A program made the translations under genes and the position numbers. The notes beneath the pieces are model-generated. The model was not told the DNA's origin. It ran no database searches and worked only from the letters and a program-made list of their open reading frames with translations. A stretch of 43,256 nt of DNA from Magnetococcales bacterium (lineage in GTDB: Bacteria > Pseudomonadota > Alphaproteobacteria > UBA2136): the NCBI GenBank assembly GCA_002689455.1, contig NZGE01000042.1, positions 1-43,256 of the forward strand. The letters are read 5' to 3'. This document shows positions 26,815 through 36,163 of this stretch, in pieces (positions within the stretch are counted from its first letter, which is position 1; each line of letters opens with the position of its first letter).

Positions 26815-28038
26815 ATGCTCTCACTTCACAAAAACAAAATTAAAGTTTTACTTTTAGAAGGTATTCACGAACATGCCGTCAACAATTTTAAAAACCAAGG
26901 TTATGAAAATGTTGAATGCTTAAAAACGGCTTTACAAGGAGAAGAGCTTCAAGAAAAATTAAAAGATGTGCACATACTGGGCATTCGCTCTCGTACGCAA
27001 ATAACAGAAGACATTTTAAAAAATGCGCCAAAACTGATGGCAATAGGCTGTTTTTGTATTGGCACAAACCAAGTTGAATTAGAACAAGCAGCCCTTCATG
27101 GAATACCTGTTTTTAACGCTCCTTTTTCGAACACACGTTCGGTTGCTGAATTGGTGATGGGGGAAGCTGTAATGTTGATGCGTGGCATTCCACAAAAAAA
27201 TATGGCTATTCACGCCGATGGCACATGGCTTAAAAGCGCTGAAGGATCCTTCGAATTGCGAGGGAAAACACTTGGCATTATTGGTTATGGGCACATTGGT
27301 ATGCAAGTTGCCAGTCTTGCTGAAAACTTTGGTATGCAGGTAATTTACTATGACATTGAAAATAAATTATCCATGGGCAATGCACGCCCCGTTCAAAACT
27401 TAAAAACACTTTTAGAACAATCAGACATTGTAACATTACACGTACCTGAAACACCTGAAACGCAAAATATGATTGGTGAAAAAGAAATAAGTTCAATGAA
27501 AAAAGGGGCGCATCTCATAAATGCGTCACGTGGTACTGTTGTTAAAATTGACGCTTTAGCAAAAGCGATTCAATCGGAACACTTAGCAGGCGCCGCCATT
27601 GATGTTTTTCCAAAAGAGCCAAAAGGTAAGACTGAAAAATTAGAGTCGGAACTTGTGGGCTTAAGCAATGTTATTTTAACACCGCACATTGGTGGTAGCA
27701 CAAAAGAAGCGCAAGAAAACATTGCCCTTGAAGTTTCAGAAAAACTTGCAAAATATAGTGATAATGGGTCGACCACAGGCGCTGTAAACTTCCCTGAAGT
27801 AAATCTTCCAGCCCATGCCCATAGCCACCGTATTTTACACATTCACCAAAACCGCCCTGGCATGCTAAATGCGTTAAACAACGTATTTGGTAACTTAAAC
27901 AGCAATATATCAGGCCAATATTTACAAACAAAAGGTTCTATGGGTTATGTTGTAACCGATATTGAACAAGGACATGAAATGAACATGGATACTTTTAAGA
28001 ACATTGAAGGAACCATTAAAACAAGGGTACTATACTAA
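26815..28038 (+). CDS. serA: D-3-phosphoglycerate dehydrogenase with ACT domain
   Basis: A 407-residue protein, the same length class as E. coli SerA (410). It oxidises 3-phosphoglycerate with NAD, the first step of serine synthesis. The Rossmann motif is GKTLGIIGYGHIGMQVA. The catalytic region includes INASRGTVV (Arg) and LTPHIGGSTKEAQENI (His), with a Glu in between in AIDVFPKEP. A C-terminal ACT domain (about 335-407, HRILHIHQNRPGMLNALN) is expected to bind serine and give feedback inhibition. It starts 13 bases after serB and overlaps serC by one base. Confidence 0.95.
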   Translation: MLSLHKNKIKVLLLEGIHEHAVNNFKNQGYENVECLKTALQGEELQEKLKDVHILGIRSRTQITEDILKNAPKLMAIGCFCIGTNQVELEQAALHGIPVFNAPFSNTRSVAELVMGEAVMLMRGIPQKNMAIHADGTWLKSAEGSFELRGKTLGIIGYGHIGMQVASLAENFGMQVIYYDIENKLSMGNARPVQNLKTLLEQSDIVTLHVPETPETQNMIGEKEISSMKKGAHLINASRGTVVKIDALAKAIQSEHLAGAAIDVFPKEPKGKTEKLESELVGLSNVILTPHIGGSTKEAQENIALEVSEKLAKYSDNGSTTGAVNFPEVNLPAHAHSHRILHIHQNRPGMLNALNNVFGNLNSNISGQYLQTKGSMGYVVTDIEQGHEMNMDTFKNIEGTIKTRVLY

Positions 28039-29129
28039 TGATGAAAAAACCTTTTAATTTCACGTTTGCTGTTGGCCCTACACAAATTTCAACACCTGTT
28101 AAAAAGGACATTGAATACGCAGCGCAAAACAACTTACTTTCTATTTCACACCGTGGTAAAGAATTTACAGAAATAAGTAAAAACACAATTGATGCACTAA
28201 GAAACCTTTACAACGTGCCAGAAGATTACCACATCTTCTTCACATCCAGTGCTACAGAATGTTGGGAAATTTGCGCACGAAATTTAGTAGAAAAAGAAGC
28301 TTACGCTTTTGTTGCTGGCCATTTTAGTGGTGCATTTTCAAAATGCCTTACAAGCTGGGGTAAAACATGCCATATAAATGAAGTAAATTGGGGTGAAATT
28401 AACAACTTAAACGAAGCTGAAATTCCAAAATCTGCTGAGCTTATAACCCTTTGCCACAACGAAACAAGCACAGGCGTTTGCCTAACAATGCCACAAATAG
28501 AAGCATTACAAAAACGCTACCCTGGTAAACTAATCGCAGTTGATGTCACATCAAGCATTGGCGCTTGCCACCTCAACATTGAACTTGCCGATGTTTGGTA
28601 TTTCAGTGTTCAAAAAGGGTTTGGATTACCAAGCGGGTTGGGTGTTATGTTTGTAGGTCCAAGAGCCATGGAGAAATCAAAGCAGCTTCTGGATGAAAAG
28701 CACCCTCAAGGTTTCTTCAATTTTTCCAACATGGAAAAGCAGATGGCAAATGGCAAATTCCAAACCATCCCAACCCCAAACATTTTAGGAATTTATTTAC
28801 TGGGCGAACAATGCAACCGTTTTATAAAATCAGGCTTTGAGCACACGGTTAAACATATTGAAGACCGTGCCAACGACCTTTACACTTTTTTTAATAACCA
28901 CCCACAAACCAAGCCTTTTGTAACAAATAAAAATGCAAGATCACCGTATAGTTTATGCATTTATGTAGGCAGTGAAAACTTGGAATATTATAAAAAAGTT
29001 GCCGCCCAAAAAGGCGTTCAACTTGGTGGCGGATATGGACCATTAAAAGAAGACCATATGCGCGTGGCGAATTACCCAGCAATTGCTGATGCCGATATTG
29101 AAACACTCAAAGAAATTTTTAATAGTTAA
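28038..29129 (+). CDS. serC: Phosphoserine aminotransferase (class V)
   Basis: A 363-residue PLP-dependent enzyme. It makes phosphoserine from 3-phosphohydroxypyruvate and glutamate. The N-terminus FNFTFAVGPTQIS fits the family. Asp in AVDVTSSIGACHL contacts PLP, and Lys193 in FSVQKGFGLPSGLGV is the Schiff-base lysine. The substrate loop SHRGKEF is present. The ATG shares one base with the serA stop (TAATG); a second ATG follows at once. The sequence is more divergent from E. coli SerC than SerA is, and resembles the class V branch annotated as SerC-like in many genomes. Context makes the role clear. Confidence 0.88.
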   Translation: MMKKPFNFTFAVGPTQISTPVKKDIEYAAQNNLLSISHRGKEFTEISKNTIDALRNLYNVPEDYHIFFTSSATECWEICARNLVEKEAYAFVAGHFSGAFSKCLTSWGKTCHINEVNWGEINNLNEAEIPKSAELITLCHNETSTGVCLTMPQIEALQKRYPGKLIAVDVTSSIGACHLNIELADVWYFSVQKGFGLPSGLGVMFVGPRAMEKSKQLLDEKHPQGFFNFSNMEKQMANGKFQTIPTPNILGIYLLGEQCNRFIKSGFEHTVKHIEDRANDLYTFFNNHPQTKPFVTNKNARSPYSLCIYVGSENLEYYKKVAAQKGVQLGGGYGPLKEDHMRVANYPAIADADIETLKEIFNS

Positions 29130-29137
29130 GGGATTTT

Positions 29138-29662
29138 ATGGAATTTTGGTGGATACAGGCATTAGGTTTTATAGCATTTATCATATCTGTTTGCTCATAC
29201 CAGTTTAAAAGTCAAAAAACCATGTACGGTATTCGTATTTTTAACGATAATATATGGGCTATCCATTATTATTTATTAGATGCCCCAATCGCCGCTTTAA
29301 GTTTATTTATTTCACTGATACGTGCATTCCTTTCTATATTCGTGTGGCCACAATATAAAGCTTATTTTATTATAGTTGGGCTCGTTTTAATATGTGGACT
29401 TACCTTTTATAAAACAACAGGTATTTGGCATGAATACTTACCTTTATTTTCCGCCATTATTTTTAGTTTAGCCGTTTATTACCATGACCAATATAAACTA
29501 AACCGGATTTTAATGTTTTTAGGTGCAACAACTTGGCTGATTATTGGTTTTTTCAACCACTCGTACCCTGATATGATAAGCTCAAGTGTAAACATGGTCT
29601 CTATCGCTATTGCATATTGCAGACATATGAAGCCAGTAACTCCCATAAAGCCACACAATTAA
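29138..29662 (+). CDS. YgjV-family inner membrane protein, copy 1
   Basis: A 174-residue integral membrane protein with about six short hydrophobic segments. The N-terminus MEFWWIQALGFIAFIIS and the patterns SYQFKSQKTMYGIRI and WAIHYYLLDAPIAAL match the Imp-YgjV family (PF10688), whose function is unknown. It starts 9 bases after serC and is probably cotranscribed. The next gene is a paralogue of identical length. Members of this family sometimes accompany transport or amino acid genes, but no role can be assigned here. Confidence 0.85.
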   Translation: MEFWWIQALGFIAFIISVCSYQFKSQKTMYGIRIFNDNIWAIHYYLLDAPIAALSLFISLIRAFLSIFVWPQYKAYFIIVGLVLICGLTFYKTTGIWHEYLPLFSAIIFSLAVYYHDQYKLNRILMFLGATTWLIIGFFNHSYPDMISSSVNMVSIAIAYCRHMKPVTPIKPHN

Positions 29663-29724
29663 TTAGAGAAATAAAAACCAAATTTGTTAAACTGCGATTA
29701 AATAAAACATAGAAAGTTTATTGC

Positions 29725-30249
29725 ATGGAATTTTGGTGGATACAACTTGTTGGTTTTCTTGCTTTTGCTATTTCAAGTTTTTCTTACCAATTTAAAGATC
29801 AAAAAACCATGTTTGGCTATCGTGTTTTTTCAGATGCTTTATGGGCTTTTCATTACTTTTTACTAGGAGCATCCGTTCCAGCACTTACAGTTATGATAGC
29901 TGTGTTACGTTCAGGATTAGCCGTTTTTGCATTCCCAAAACATAAGCTTACAATCATTATTTTATCCATCTTTGCTGTCTGGTTGATTTGTTTTTATCTT
30001 GGGAAAAGCGGATGGCAAAGCTATTTACCTTTATTAGGATCTATTATTTATGGTACTTCAACCTATTACTATGATAATTATACAATAAGCCGTATTTTAA
30101 TGGCTTTAGGGTTTGTGGTTTGGGTGTGTATTGGGTTTCTTTTTAATTCATATGCTGAAATCATCAGCTCATCTATCGGATTTATTTCAATTTTAATCGG
30201 ATTTTACCGCCATAAACGTATCAAAAAATTACCCCAGCCACATGCTTAA
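29725..30249 (+). CDS. YgjV-family inner membrane protein, copy 2
   Basis: A 174-residue paralogue of the gene just upstream, starting 62 bases after it. The first 20 bases of the two genes are identical, then they diverge strongly while keeping the same pattern: SYQFKDQKTMFGYRVF, WAFHYFLLGASVPALTV and SSSIGFISILIGFYRHKR. This indicates an old tandem duplication with both copies kept intact. It ends with a weak AACCC/GGGTT hairpin at 30248-30261 before tRNA-Ser. Confidence 0.85.
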   Translation: MEFWWIQLVGFLAFAISSFSYQFKDQKTMFGYRVFSDALWAFHYFLLGASVPALTVMIAVLRSGLAVFAFPKHKLTIIILSIFAVWLICFYLGKSGWQSYLPLLGSIIYGTSTYYYDNYTISRILMALGFVVWVCIGFLFNSYAEIISSSIGFISILIGFYRHKRIKKLPQPHA

Positions 30250-30296
30250 CCCTTGCGGGTTTAAAAAATGTTAGTTATAGTCGCCCTTGTTCAAAT

Positions 30297-30384
30297 GGAG
30301 ATGTGGCCGAGCGGTTTAAGGCGCACGCCTGGAAAGCGTGTTGGGGGCAACCCCTCGCAGGTTCGAATCCTGTCATCTCCGCCA
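30297..30384 (+). tRNA. tRNA-Ser(GGA)
   Basis: The acceptor stem GGAGATG pairs with CATCTCC, followed by G and an encoded CCA. The anticodon stem CACGC/GCGTG frames CTGGAAA, giving anticodon GGA. A long variable arm (GGGGGCAACCCC) marks a class II tRNA. Its 3' end lies one base from the stop of the convergent dioxygenase gene. Confidence 0.95.
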
Positions 30385-30385
30385 T

Positions 30386-31210
30386 TTAAACGCTTATCGT
30401 TTTAAAACCTTCAAAGCCCAAACCATAACAAGTCATCGATAAAGATCCTAACGCATAACCTTCTATCAATACATTCACCTGCTCGTTTGATGCACTTGCT
30501 AAACCTGCAAGATACAATAAAGGTATAAAGTGATCGGGTGTTGGAACCGATAGTTCATAATCTGGGTGGCCTGTAACTTTTAAAATCTCGGAAGGTTTAT
30601 CCAACATTTGATTTAAAACAGCTTTATCGAATCGCTTGGCCCAAATTTCACCCTGTGTTTTTGCATTCCAATTAATTTTTCTAAGATTATGAACCACATT
30701 GCCACTGGCTAAAATAAGAATACCCTTTTCACGCAATTTATTTAACTTTCTACCCAGTTCCACATGATACTCAAGCGGTTTTAATGCGTTGATTGAAAGC
30801 TGAACAACTGGTACATCTGCTTTTGGAAATAAATGCTTCAAAACACTCCAAGCTCCATGGTCTATGCCCCAATTTTCCACATCCGCAACAACAGGTAGAG
30901 GCTGAACCAAATCCACAATTTCATCAAACAGCTTTGGCAAACCTGGGGCTGGGTATCCCATATCAAACAACGACTTAGGAAACCCATAAAAGTCATGAAT
31001 TGTTTTCGGTTTTTCCATAACAGTTACGGCTGTTGAGTCAATATACCAATGGGCAGAAATAACAAGAATGGCTTTTGGTTTTGGTAAATTTTGGGCAACT
31101 TTTTGCCAAGCTTGTGTAAACTCATTTTCCTCTAGGGCATTCATAGGGCTTCCATGACCAACAAACAATGCAGGCATTATTATATCTGAGTTTATTTTAG
31201 TTTTACACAT
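30386..31210 (-). CDS. Extradiol ring-cleavage dioxygenase, LigB/DODA type (YgiD-like)
   Basis: A 274-residue protein. The ATG at 31210 is preferred because AAAGAGGAT lies 5 bases upstream; a TTG at 31225 has no such site. It resembles YgiD/4,5-DOPA dioxygenases, which open catechol rings. Metal-binding histidines sit in LFVGHGSPMNAL (His19), ISAHWY, WGIDHGAWSVL and TPDHFIPLLYLAG. The natural substrate is unknown. It is transcribed divergently from the PQQ-type dehydrogenase across a 250-base gap (31211-31460) that is AT-rich and should contain both promoters. It converges on tRNA-Ser. Confidence 0.88.
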   Translation of the reverse strand: MCKTKINSDIIMPALFVGHGSPMNALEENEFTQAWQKVAQNLPKPKAILVISAHWYIDSTAVTVMEKPKTIHDFYGFPKSLFDMGYPAPGLPKLFDEIVDLVQPLPVVADVENWGIDHGAWSVLKHLFPKADVPVVQLSINALKPLEYHVELGRKLNKLREKGILILASGNVVHNLRKINWNAKTQGEIWAKRFDKAVLNQMLDKPSEILKVTGHPDYELSVPTPDHFIPLLYLAGLASASNEQVNVLIEGYALGSLSMTCYGLGFEGFKTISV

Positions 31211-31460
31211 TCGATCCTCTTTCAATGGCTTATATATAAGATATAATATTTAAAAGAAACTTGTTGCAAGGTTCAATTATGCAATTCAATTTTGTGAAAT
31301 TGCATAAACTGTTGTTCTAAAATATTTTCATATCACTCACAAAACAATAACAAACGCCTTTGTTAACCATCACATATATGCTATGCACTTATTCTCATAA
31401 TCCATACATGACAAAAAAGCATAAATCATCTATCATTTTATAAAAATTTATGGATGCATT

Positions 31461-32582
31461 ATGAAAATTAAAAATTTATTTATTTTCACCCTTTTAAGCT
31501 TTGTGACTATTTCATGTTCTCAAGCGACTGAACAAGCACCTACAAACTACAAACTTGTCACCATTGCAGATAATTTCGAACACCCTTGGTCGGTAGACTT
31601 TTTGCCTGACGGTGGTTACCTTGTAACTGAAAGACCTGGGAAGCTTTGGCGTGTATTTAAAACAGGCCAGAAAAAAGAAATTTCTGGTGTCCCACAAGTT
31701 TTCAACGAAGGTCAAGGTGGCTTATTAGACGTAAAGCTTGAACCCAACTTTAAAAATAATGGATGGGTTTATTTTTCATATGCAGGGGAAGATAGCGAAG
31801 GGCTTGCCAATACAGAAGTTGCACGTGCGAAATTAAGCCTCACACAAAACAACCTCACTAAACTTGAAATAATTTTTAAAGCTGAGCCGAAAGTTTCAGG
31901 CAGTAACCATTGGGGCAGCCGACTTTTATTTACACCAGATGGCTATTTATTTATTACCCTTGGCGAGCGATATAACCACATGAAAGAAGCGCAAAACCCT
32001 CACAATCATCTTGGCAGCATCGTGCGTCTGAACCCAGACGGAAGCACTCCAAAAAATAACCCATTTGTAAGTAATAAAAAAGGAAATGAACAGGTATTTA
32101 GCTACGGACACCGTAATGTTCAAGGCATTACCCTACACCCAGAAACAAACGAAATTTGGCAACACGAGCATGGGCCAAAAGGTGGCGATGAAATTAATAT
32201 TTTAAAAGCTGGTAAAAACTATGGCTGGCCTAAGGTAACCTTTGGGATAAATTATTGGGGTACAAAAATAACAGATAAAACAACAGCCCCAGGTATGGAG
32301 GACCCTATTTTACAGTGGACACCTTCTATTGCACCAAGCGGCATGACATTTTATACAGGTGACAAATTTCCAGCGTGGAAAGGGAGTTTATTTGTGGGGT
32401 CGCTTGCCTTTACCCACCTTAGACTCATTGAATTAAACGGCACAAAAGTCACAAAACAAGAAGAGCTTTTAACCGATTTAGATGAGCGTATTCGTGATGT
32501 ACGCCAAGGGCCAAATGGTTACCTATATGTATTAACCGACACATATGATGGTAAGCTCATAAGGTTAGAACCAACAAACTAA
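31461..32582 (+). CDS. PQQ-dependent aldose sugar dehydrogenase-like beta-propeller (YliI family)
   Basis: A 373-residue exported protein. The signal MKIKNLFIFTLLSFVTISC has a lipobox-like TISC, so it may be a lipoprotein, although -3 Thr is not ideal. The glucose/sorbosone dehydrogenase beta-propeller has the usual landmarks: HPWSVDFLPDGGYLVTERPG, GGLLDVKLEPNF, GSNHWGSRLLFTPDG with the catalytic His region, YGHRNVQGI, WQHEHGPKGGDEIN and NYGWPKVT. The family binds PQQ and oxidises sugars in the periplasm. No PQQ synthesis genes are nearby. It is followed 11 bases later by a DUF423 gene. Confidence 0.9.
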   Translation: MKIKNLFIFTLLSFVTISCSQATEQAPTNYKLVTIADNFEHPWSVDFLPDGGYLVTERPGKLWRVFKTGQKKEISGVPQVFNEGQGGLLDVKLEPNFKNNGWVYFSYAGEDSEGLANTEVARAKLSLTQNNLTKLEIIFKAEPKVSGSNHWGSRLLFTPDGYLFITLGERYNHMKEAQNPHNHLGSIVRLNPDGSTPKNNPFVSNKKGNEQVFSYGHRNVQGITLHPETNEIWQHEHGPKGGDEINILKAGKNYGWPKVTFGINYWGTKITDKTTAPGMEDPILQWTPSIAPSGMTFYTGDKFPAWKGSLFVGSLAFTHLRLIELNGTKVTKQEELLTDLDERIRDVRQGPNGYLYVLTDTYDGKLIRLEPTN

Positions 32583-32593
32583 AGGAATAAGAA

Positions 32594-32980
32594 ATGATTC
32601 TGAAAATTGCCGCTATACTGGGTTTTATTTCAGTAGCATTTGGCGCATATGCCGACCATGGACTAAGCCACTCCCTTTCAGAAGCTGATATGCATTCCAT
32701 AACCACTGCAGTGCGCTACAACCAGCTTTATGCCATTTTAATAGCAGCTATTGGCCTAACTATAAACAGCCAACAAAATAAACAGCACATAAGCGCTATG
32801 AACATCAGTGGTTATTTATTCATTACAGGCACAGTTTTATTTAGCTTTGGTATTTATAGTGCCATTTTATTGAAAGTACCTGCTCTCATGCATTTAGCAC
32901 CTTTAGGCGGTTTTACACTAATGAGTGCATGGTTAAGCCTTATTTACATAGCCACTGTTTACAAGCGTCATAAACATTAA
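32594..32980 (+). CDS. DUF423-family membrane protein
   Basis: A 128-residue inner-membrane protein with four hydrophobic segments. [17 protein letters not shown] followed by [17 protein letters not shown] and [16 protein letters not shown] fit DUF423 (YgdD/YwdK-like), function unknown. AAAGGAA lies before the ATG. It is probably cotranscribed with the sugar dehydrogenase. Its TAA overlaps the stop of the convergent acsA by two bases, leaving no room for a terminator between them. Confidence 0.88.
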   Translation: MILKIAAILGFISVAFGAYADHGLSHSLSEADMHSITTAVRYNQLYAILIAAIGLTINSQQNKQHISAMNISGYLFITGTVLFSFGIYSAILLKVPALMHLAPLGGFTLMSAWLSLIYIATVYKRHKH

Positions 32981-34926
32981 TCGAACTGTTCACGCTCATG
33001 AATAAGCGTTTCAACAACTTCGGGTTCAGCTAAGGTTGAAATATCACCCAAATTATCTGTATCTTTAGAGCTGATTTTTCTTAAAATACGGCGCATAATT
33101 TTACCCGACCTTGTTTTGGGCAAGCCTTTTGACCAATGAATAACATCGGGTTTGGCAATGGCACTAATTTCGCTCACACATAAACCAAGTAATTCTTTGC
33201 GAAGGTCTTCGCTTTCTGTAAAGCCAGAATGAAGTGTAACATATGCGTAAATACCTTCCCCTTTAATTGGGTGAGGGTAACCGACAACAGCCGCTTCACT
33301 TACCGCTTCATGGAGTACCAAAGCACTTTCAACTTCAGCAGTCCCAATACGGTGCCCTGAAACATTTATAATATCGTCCACACGGCCTGTAATCCAATAG
33401 TAATCATCTTCATCACGCGTGCAACCGTCACCTGTAAAATAGAGATTTTTAAATGTGCTAAAGTAAGCTTCTTTAAATCGGTCATGGTCACCATAAACCG
33501 TTATCATCTGCCCTGGCCAGCTTTGATCAATACATAAAATACCAGAACCTGCACCTTCAATTTCAACACCTTGCTCATCTACCAATTTAGGAGAAACACC
33601 AAAAAATGGCCTTGTGGCACTACCTGGCTTTAAATCGGTGGCACCTGGAAGTGGCGTGAGCATATGCCCGCCCGTTTCTGTTTGCCACCATGTATCCACA
33701 ATTTGGCATTTTTCACGCCCAATCACTTCATGATACCAAGCCCATGCTTCTGGATTTATGGGTTCACCAACAGACCCTAAAATTCGCAAACTTTCACGTT
33801 TTGTTTTATGCACAAATTCATCACCTTGACTTTGAATGGCACGAATAGCCGTTGGGGAAGTATACAAAATAGAAACCTTGTGCTTGTCAGCAACCTGCCA
33901 GAAACGACTCCACGTTGGGTATTGTGGAACACCCTCAAAAATAACTTGTGTAGCCCCACATGAAAGTGGGCCATATGCAATATAACTGTGGCCTGTAATC
34001 CATCCCACATCAGCTGTACACCAATATACATCATCATGCTTATAGTCGAAAACATACTTAAATGTGGCCGTTGCGTAAAGCAAGTACCCCCCCGAACCAT
34101 GAACAGCACCTTTAGGTTTACCCGTTGAACCACTGGTGTAAAGAATAAACAAAGGGTCTGTGGCATCAACATATTCAACGCCACAGTCGGCAGAAGCTTT
34201 TGCCATTTCTGTCTTATAGTCCAAGTCACGCTCTGGTACCATGTTAACATCCGTATCTGTACGTTTATAAACAATCACCTTATCAACACATGACACACGG
34301 TGGTTTTCAAGAGCATCGTCTACAATATCTTTAAGTGGGTGATGTTTACCACCACGCACACTTTCATTTGATGTTACAACAACTTTACATTTTGCACTCT
34401 CCACACGACTAGCCAGCGCTTCAGCACTAAACCCTGCAAAAACAACATTGTGCACAGCGCCTAGCCTTGCACAGGCTAACATTGCAATTGTTGCTTGCGG
34501 AATCATTGGCATATAAATACAAACCGTATCCGCCTTTTTTACACCTTGTGCTTTTAGAACATTGGCAAACTTACAAACCTGTTCATGTAACTGCTTATAG
34601 GTATAAGTTTCGGAGTCTTCTTCTGGGCTGTCCTTTTCCCAAATAAGAGCAATTTTATCGCCCTTGTCTTCCAAGTGACGGTCTAAACAATTATAGGCCA
34701 CATTAAGCTTTCCGCCTTTAAACCATTCAATGCGTGGCTCTGTAAAATTACAATTTTTTACCGTATCCCACTTTTTATGCCACACCAATAATTCCTCTGC
34801 CATTTCACCCCAAAAAGCATCTGGATTTTCCATAGACCTTGCATACATTCTCAAATAGTCATCGTTATTTAAATAAGCCGTTTTTTGAACATGCTTTGGC
34901 ACTGGATAAACTTTAGAATGTGACAT
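32977..34926 (-). CDS. acsA: Acetyl-CoA synthetase
   Basis: A 649-residue enzyme, the usual length. It converts acetate, ATP and CoA to acetyl-CoA through acetyl-AMP. The ANL-family motifs are present: [15 protein letters not shown] (P-loop), [26 protein letters not shown] and [13 protein letters not shown] (hinge). Lys609 in [11 protein letters not shown] is the catalytic lysine that is acetylated in other bacteria to switch the enzyme off. It stands alone on its strand, diverging from the phnA-like gene with a 147-base gap. Confidence 0.97.
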   Translation of the reverse strand: MSHSKVYPVPKHVQKTAYLNNDDYLRMYARSMENPDAFWGEMAEELLVWHKKWDTVKNCNFTEPRIEWFKGGKLNVAYNCLDRHLEDKGDKIALIWEKDSPEEDSETYTYKQLHEQVCKFANVLKAQGVKKADTVCIYMPMIPQATIAMLACARLGAVHNVVFAGFSAEALASRVESAKCKVVVTSNESVRGGKHHPLKDIVDDALENHRVSCVDKVIVYKRTDTDVNMVPERDLDYKTEMAKASADCGVEYVDATDPLFILYTSGSTGKPKGAVHGSGGYLLYATATFKYVFDYKHDDVYWCTADVGWITGHSYIAYGPLSCGATQVIFEGVPQYPTWSRFWQVADKHKVSILYTSPTAIRAIQSQGDEFVHKTKRESLRILGSVGEPINPEAWAWYHEVIGREKCQIVDTWWQTETGGHMLTPLPGATDLKPGSATRPFFGVSPKLVDEQGVEIEGAGSGILCIDQSWPGQMITVYGDHDRFKEAYFSTFKNLYFTGDGCTRDEDDYYWITGRVDDIINVSGHRIGTAEVESALVLHEAVSEAAVVGYPHPIKGEGIYAYVTLHSGFTESEDLRKELLGLCVSEISAIAKPDVIHWSKGLPKTRSGKIMRRILRKISSKDTDNLGDISTLAEPEVVETLIHEREQFD

Positions 34927-35073
34927 AGGGTTACCTTTGTTTTGTTATTAAACCTTATCATTAGTATGGTTCTATTTTTTACATATTTCAACGTATTCAA
35001 AAATAAACGCATAAATGAGGGCGTATGTGTTATAAATAAAAAACAAGTCAAAACAAAATAGAAGTTCTTAAAG

Positions 35074-35415
35074 ATGCGTGAATTACCACCTTGCCCTGTA
35101 TGTAAATCGGAATATGTTTATGAAGATGGCGCTTTGTTTATATGCCCTGAATGTGCACACGAATGGCCAAAAGAAGAAAACATACAAACCGATGCTAAAA
35201 CATTTACCGACGCCAACGGCGTTGAACTACAAGATGGTGATACTGTAACCGTTATTAAAGACCTGAAAGTCAAAGGGTCATCCCTTGTTGTTAAAGTGGG
35301 CACAAAGGTTAAAAATATTCGCCTTGTAGATGGCGATCATGACATTGATTGTAAAATTTCAGGTATTGGTCAAATGTCTCTGAAAACAGAATTTGTAAAA
35401 AAGGTCCTTAAATAA
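35074..35415 (+). CDS. PhnA/YjdM-family zinc-ribbon protein
   Basis: A 113-residue protein. The N-terminal zinc ribbon has [21 protein letters not shown] with two CXXC pairs, then EWPKEE. The C-terminal PhnA domain (about 48-113) has [17 protein letters not shown] and [17 protein letters not shown]. This is the YjdM/PhnA family; despite the old name it is not required for phosphonate breakdown and its function is unsettled. It is a single gene with a terminator built over its stop codon. Confidence 0.9.
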   Translation: MRELPPCPVCKSEYVYEDGALFICPECAHEWPKEENIQTDAKTFTDANGVELQDGDTVTVIKDLKVKGSSLVVKVGTKVKNIRLVDGDHDIDCKISGIGQMSLKTEFVKKVLK

Positions 35416-35427
35416 GGACCTTTTTTT
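35397..35427. terminator. Terminator overlapping the phnA-like stop codon
   Basis: GGTCCTTA (inside the last codons) pairs with TAAGGACC after a two-base AA, followed by seven T; in practice the loop opens to include a few more bases. An A run on the left makes it usable on the minus strand for the convergent MAPEG gene. Confidence 0.85.
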
Positions 35428-35445
35428 ATAGCTAACGCTTACACA

Positions 35446-35877
35446 TTACATAGAGCATAGGTGAACACCCAGTAAAACAAACAAAGCCATATGCGCTAAT
35501 GACGCAATCATAAAGAAGTAACTTCTCGGACTTGGGTTTTTATTGGTGGCAATTTTATAGTAAAGCACCATGTGCATCAAACGTCCAAAAACATAAACCC
35601 ACACAACCCAAACAAGGGTTGTTGCACCCAAACCAGTAAAAATGGATAACAACACCAAAAACACCATAAAAGGAACATTTTCTAAGGAATTCATAAATGT
35701 TCTGTGCGTTCTAAATTCAAATGAATGATGGTCTAGGTTTGAACTCACTTTACCAGGCACCGCACCTTCTTGTTTAGCATGTACAAATGAAGCCACAATT
35801 TCTTGAATAAACACCATTAAAAGCAAAGCAAATATGCCGTAAAACGAATAGATATACGTTTCCATTAAGTTATTCAT
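35446..35877 (-). CDS. MAPEG-family membrane protein
   Basis: A 143-residue protein with four membrane segments. The pattern RTFMNSLENVPFMVFLVLLS, with Glu and Asn between the second loop and helix, and the GRLMHMVLYYKIATNKNPSPR segment fit MAPEG (membrane-associated eicosanoid and glutathione metabolism) proteins. Bacterial members are often glutathione-dependent or of unknown role. It lies downstream of the cyd genes on the same strand, but a hairpin at 35943-35975 separates them. Confidence 0.85.
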   Translation of the reverse strand: MNNLMETYIYSFYGIFALLLMVFIQEIVASFVHAKQEGAVPGKVSSNLDHHSFEFRTHRTFMNSLENVPFMVFLVLLSIFTGLGATTLVWVVWVYVFGRLMHMVLYYKIATNKNPSPRSYFFMIASLAHMALFVLLGVHLCSM

Positions 35878-35942
35878 TACATAAAACCTTTTTTATTTTT
35901 AAATTTCATTCAGGTTCGCACAATTAGCCATAACGCACAAAT

Positions 35943-35975
35943 AAAAAGCCGCCTGAAAGGCAGCCTTTTATTTTT
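35943..35975 (-). terminator. Imperfect terminator after the cydAB operon
   Basis: AAAAGC...GCCT and AGGC...GCCTTTT pair with one or two bulges, in an A/T-rich setting giving T runs on the minus strand. It lies 15 bases past the last small gene of the operon. Confidence 0.5.
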
Positions 35976-35989
35976 AAAAAATTGGAAAA

Positions 35990-36163
35990 TTAGTGTTCAA
36001 TTCCCATAGCAACTCTGATTATTTGTGCCATTATAAAAACAGCCATAAAACCAGAACACCAGAGAAACACAAACCAAAACCATTGTTGTTTTGCTTTAGA
36101 TAACCCTTGGAACCATGCCACAATGTTACCTTTAAACATTTCAATTTTAGTACATTGGTTCAT
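35990..36163 (-). CDS. Small cyd-operon membrane protein (DUF2474-like)
   Basis: A 57-residue single-pass membrane protein. The start at 36163 has AAAGGA about 10 bases upstream and overlaps the end of cydB by 17 bases. A basic amphipathic start leads to LSKAKQQWFWFVFLWCSGFM and a membrane helix. Position and pattern match the DUF2474 proteins that follow cyanide-insensitive oxidase genes, functionally comparable to CydX of E. coli, which stabilises the bd oxidase. A subunit role is inferred from position. Confidence 0.75.
   Translation of the reverse strand: MNQCTKIEMFKGNIVAWFQGLSKAKQQWFWFVFLWCSGFMAVFIMAQIIRVAMGIEH

Noticed and set aside
31210-31225. TTG at 31225 as the start of the dioxygenase
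   Set aside because: A strong AAAGAGGAT site lies inside that extension, just before the ATG at 31210.
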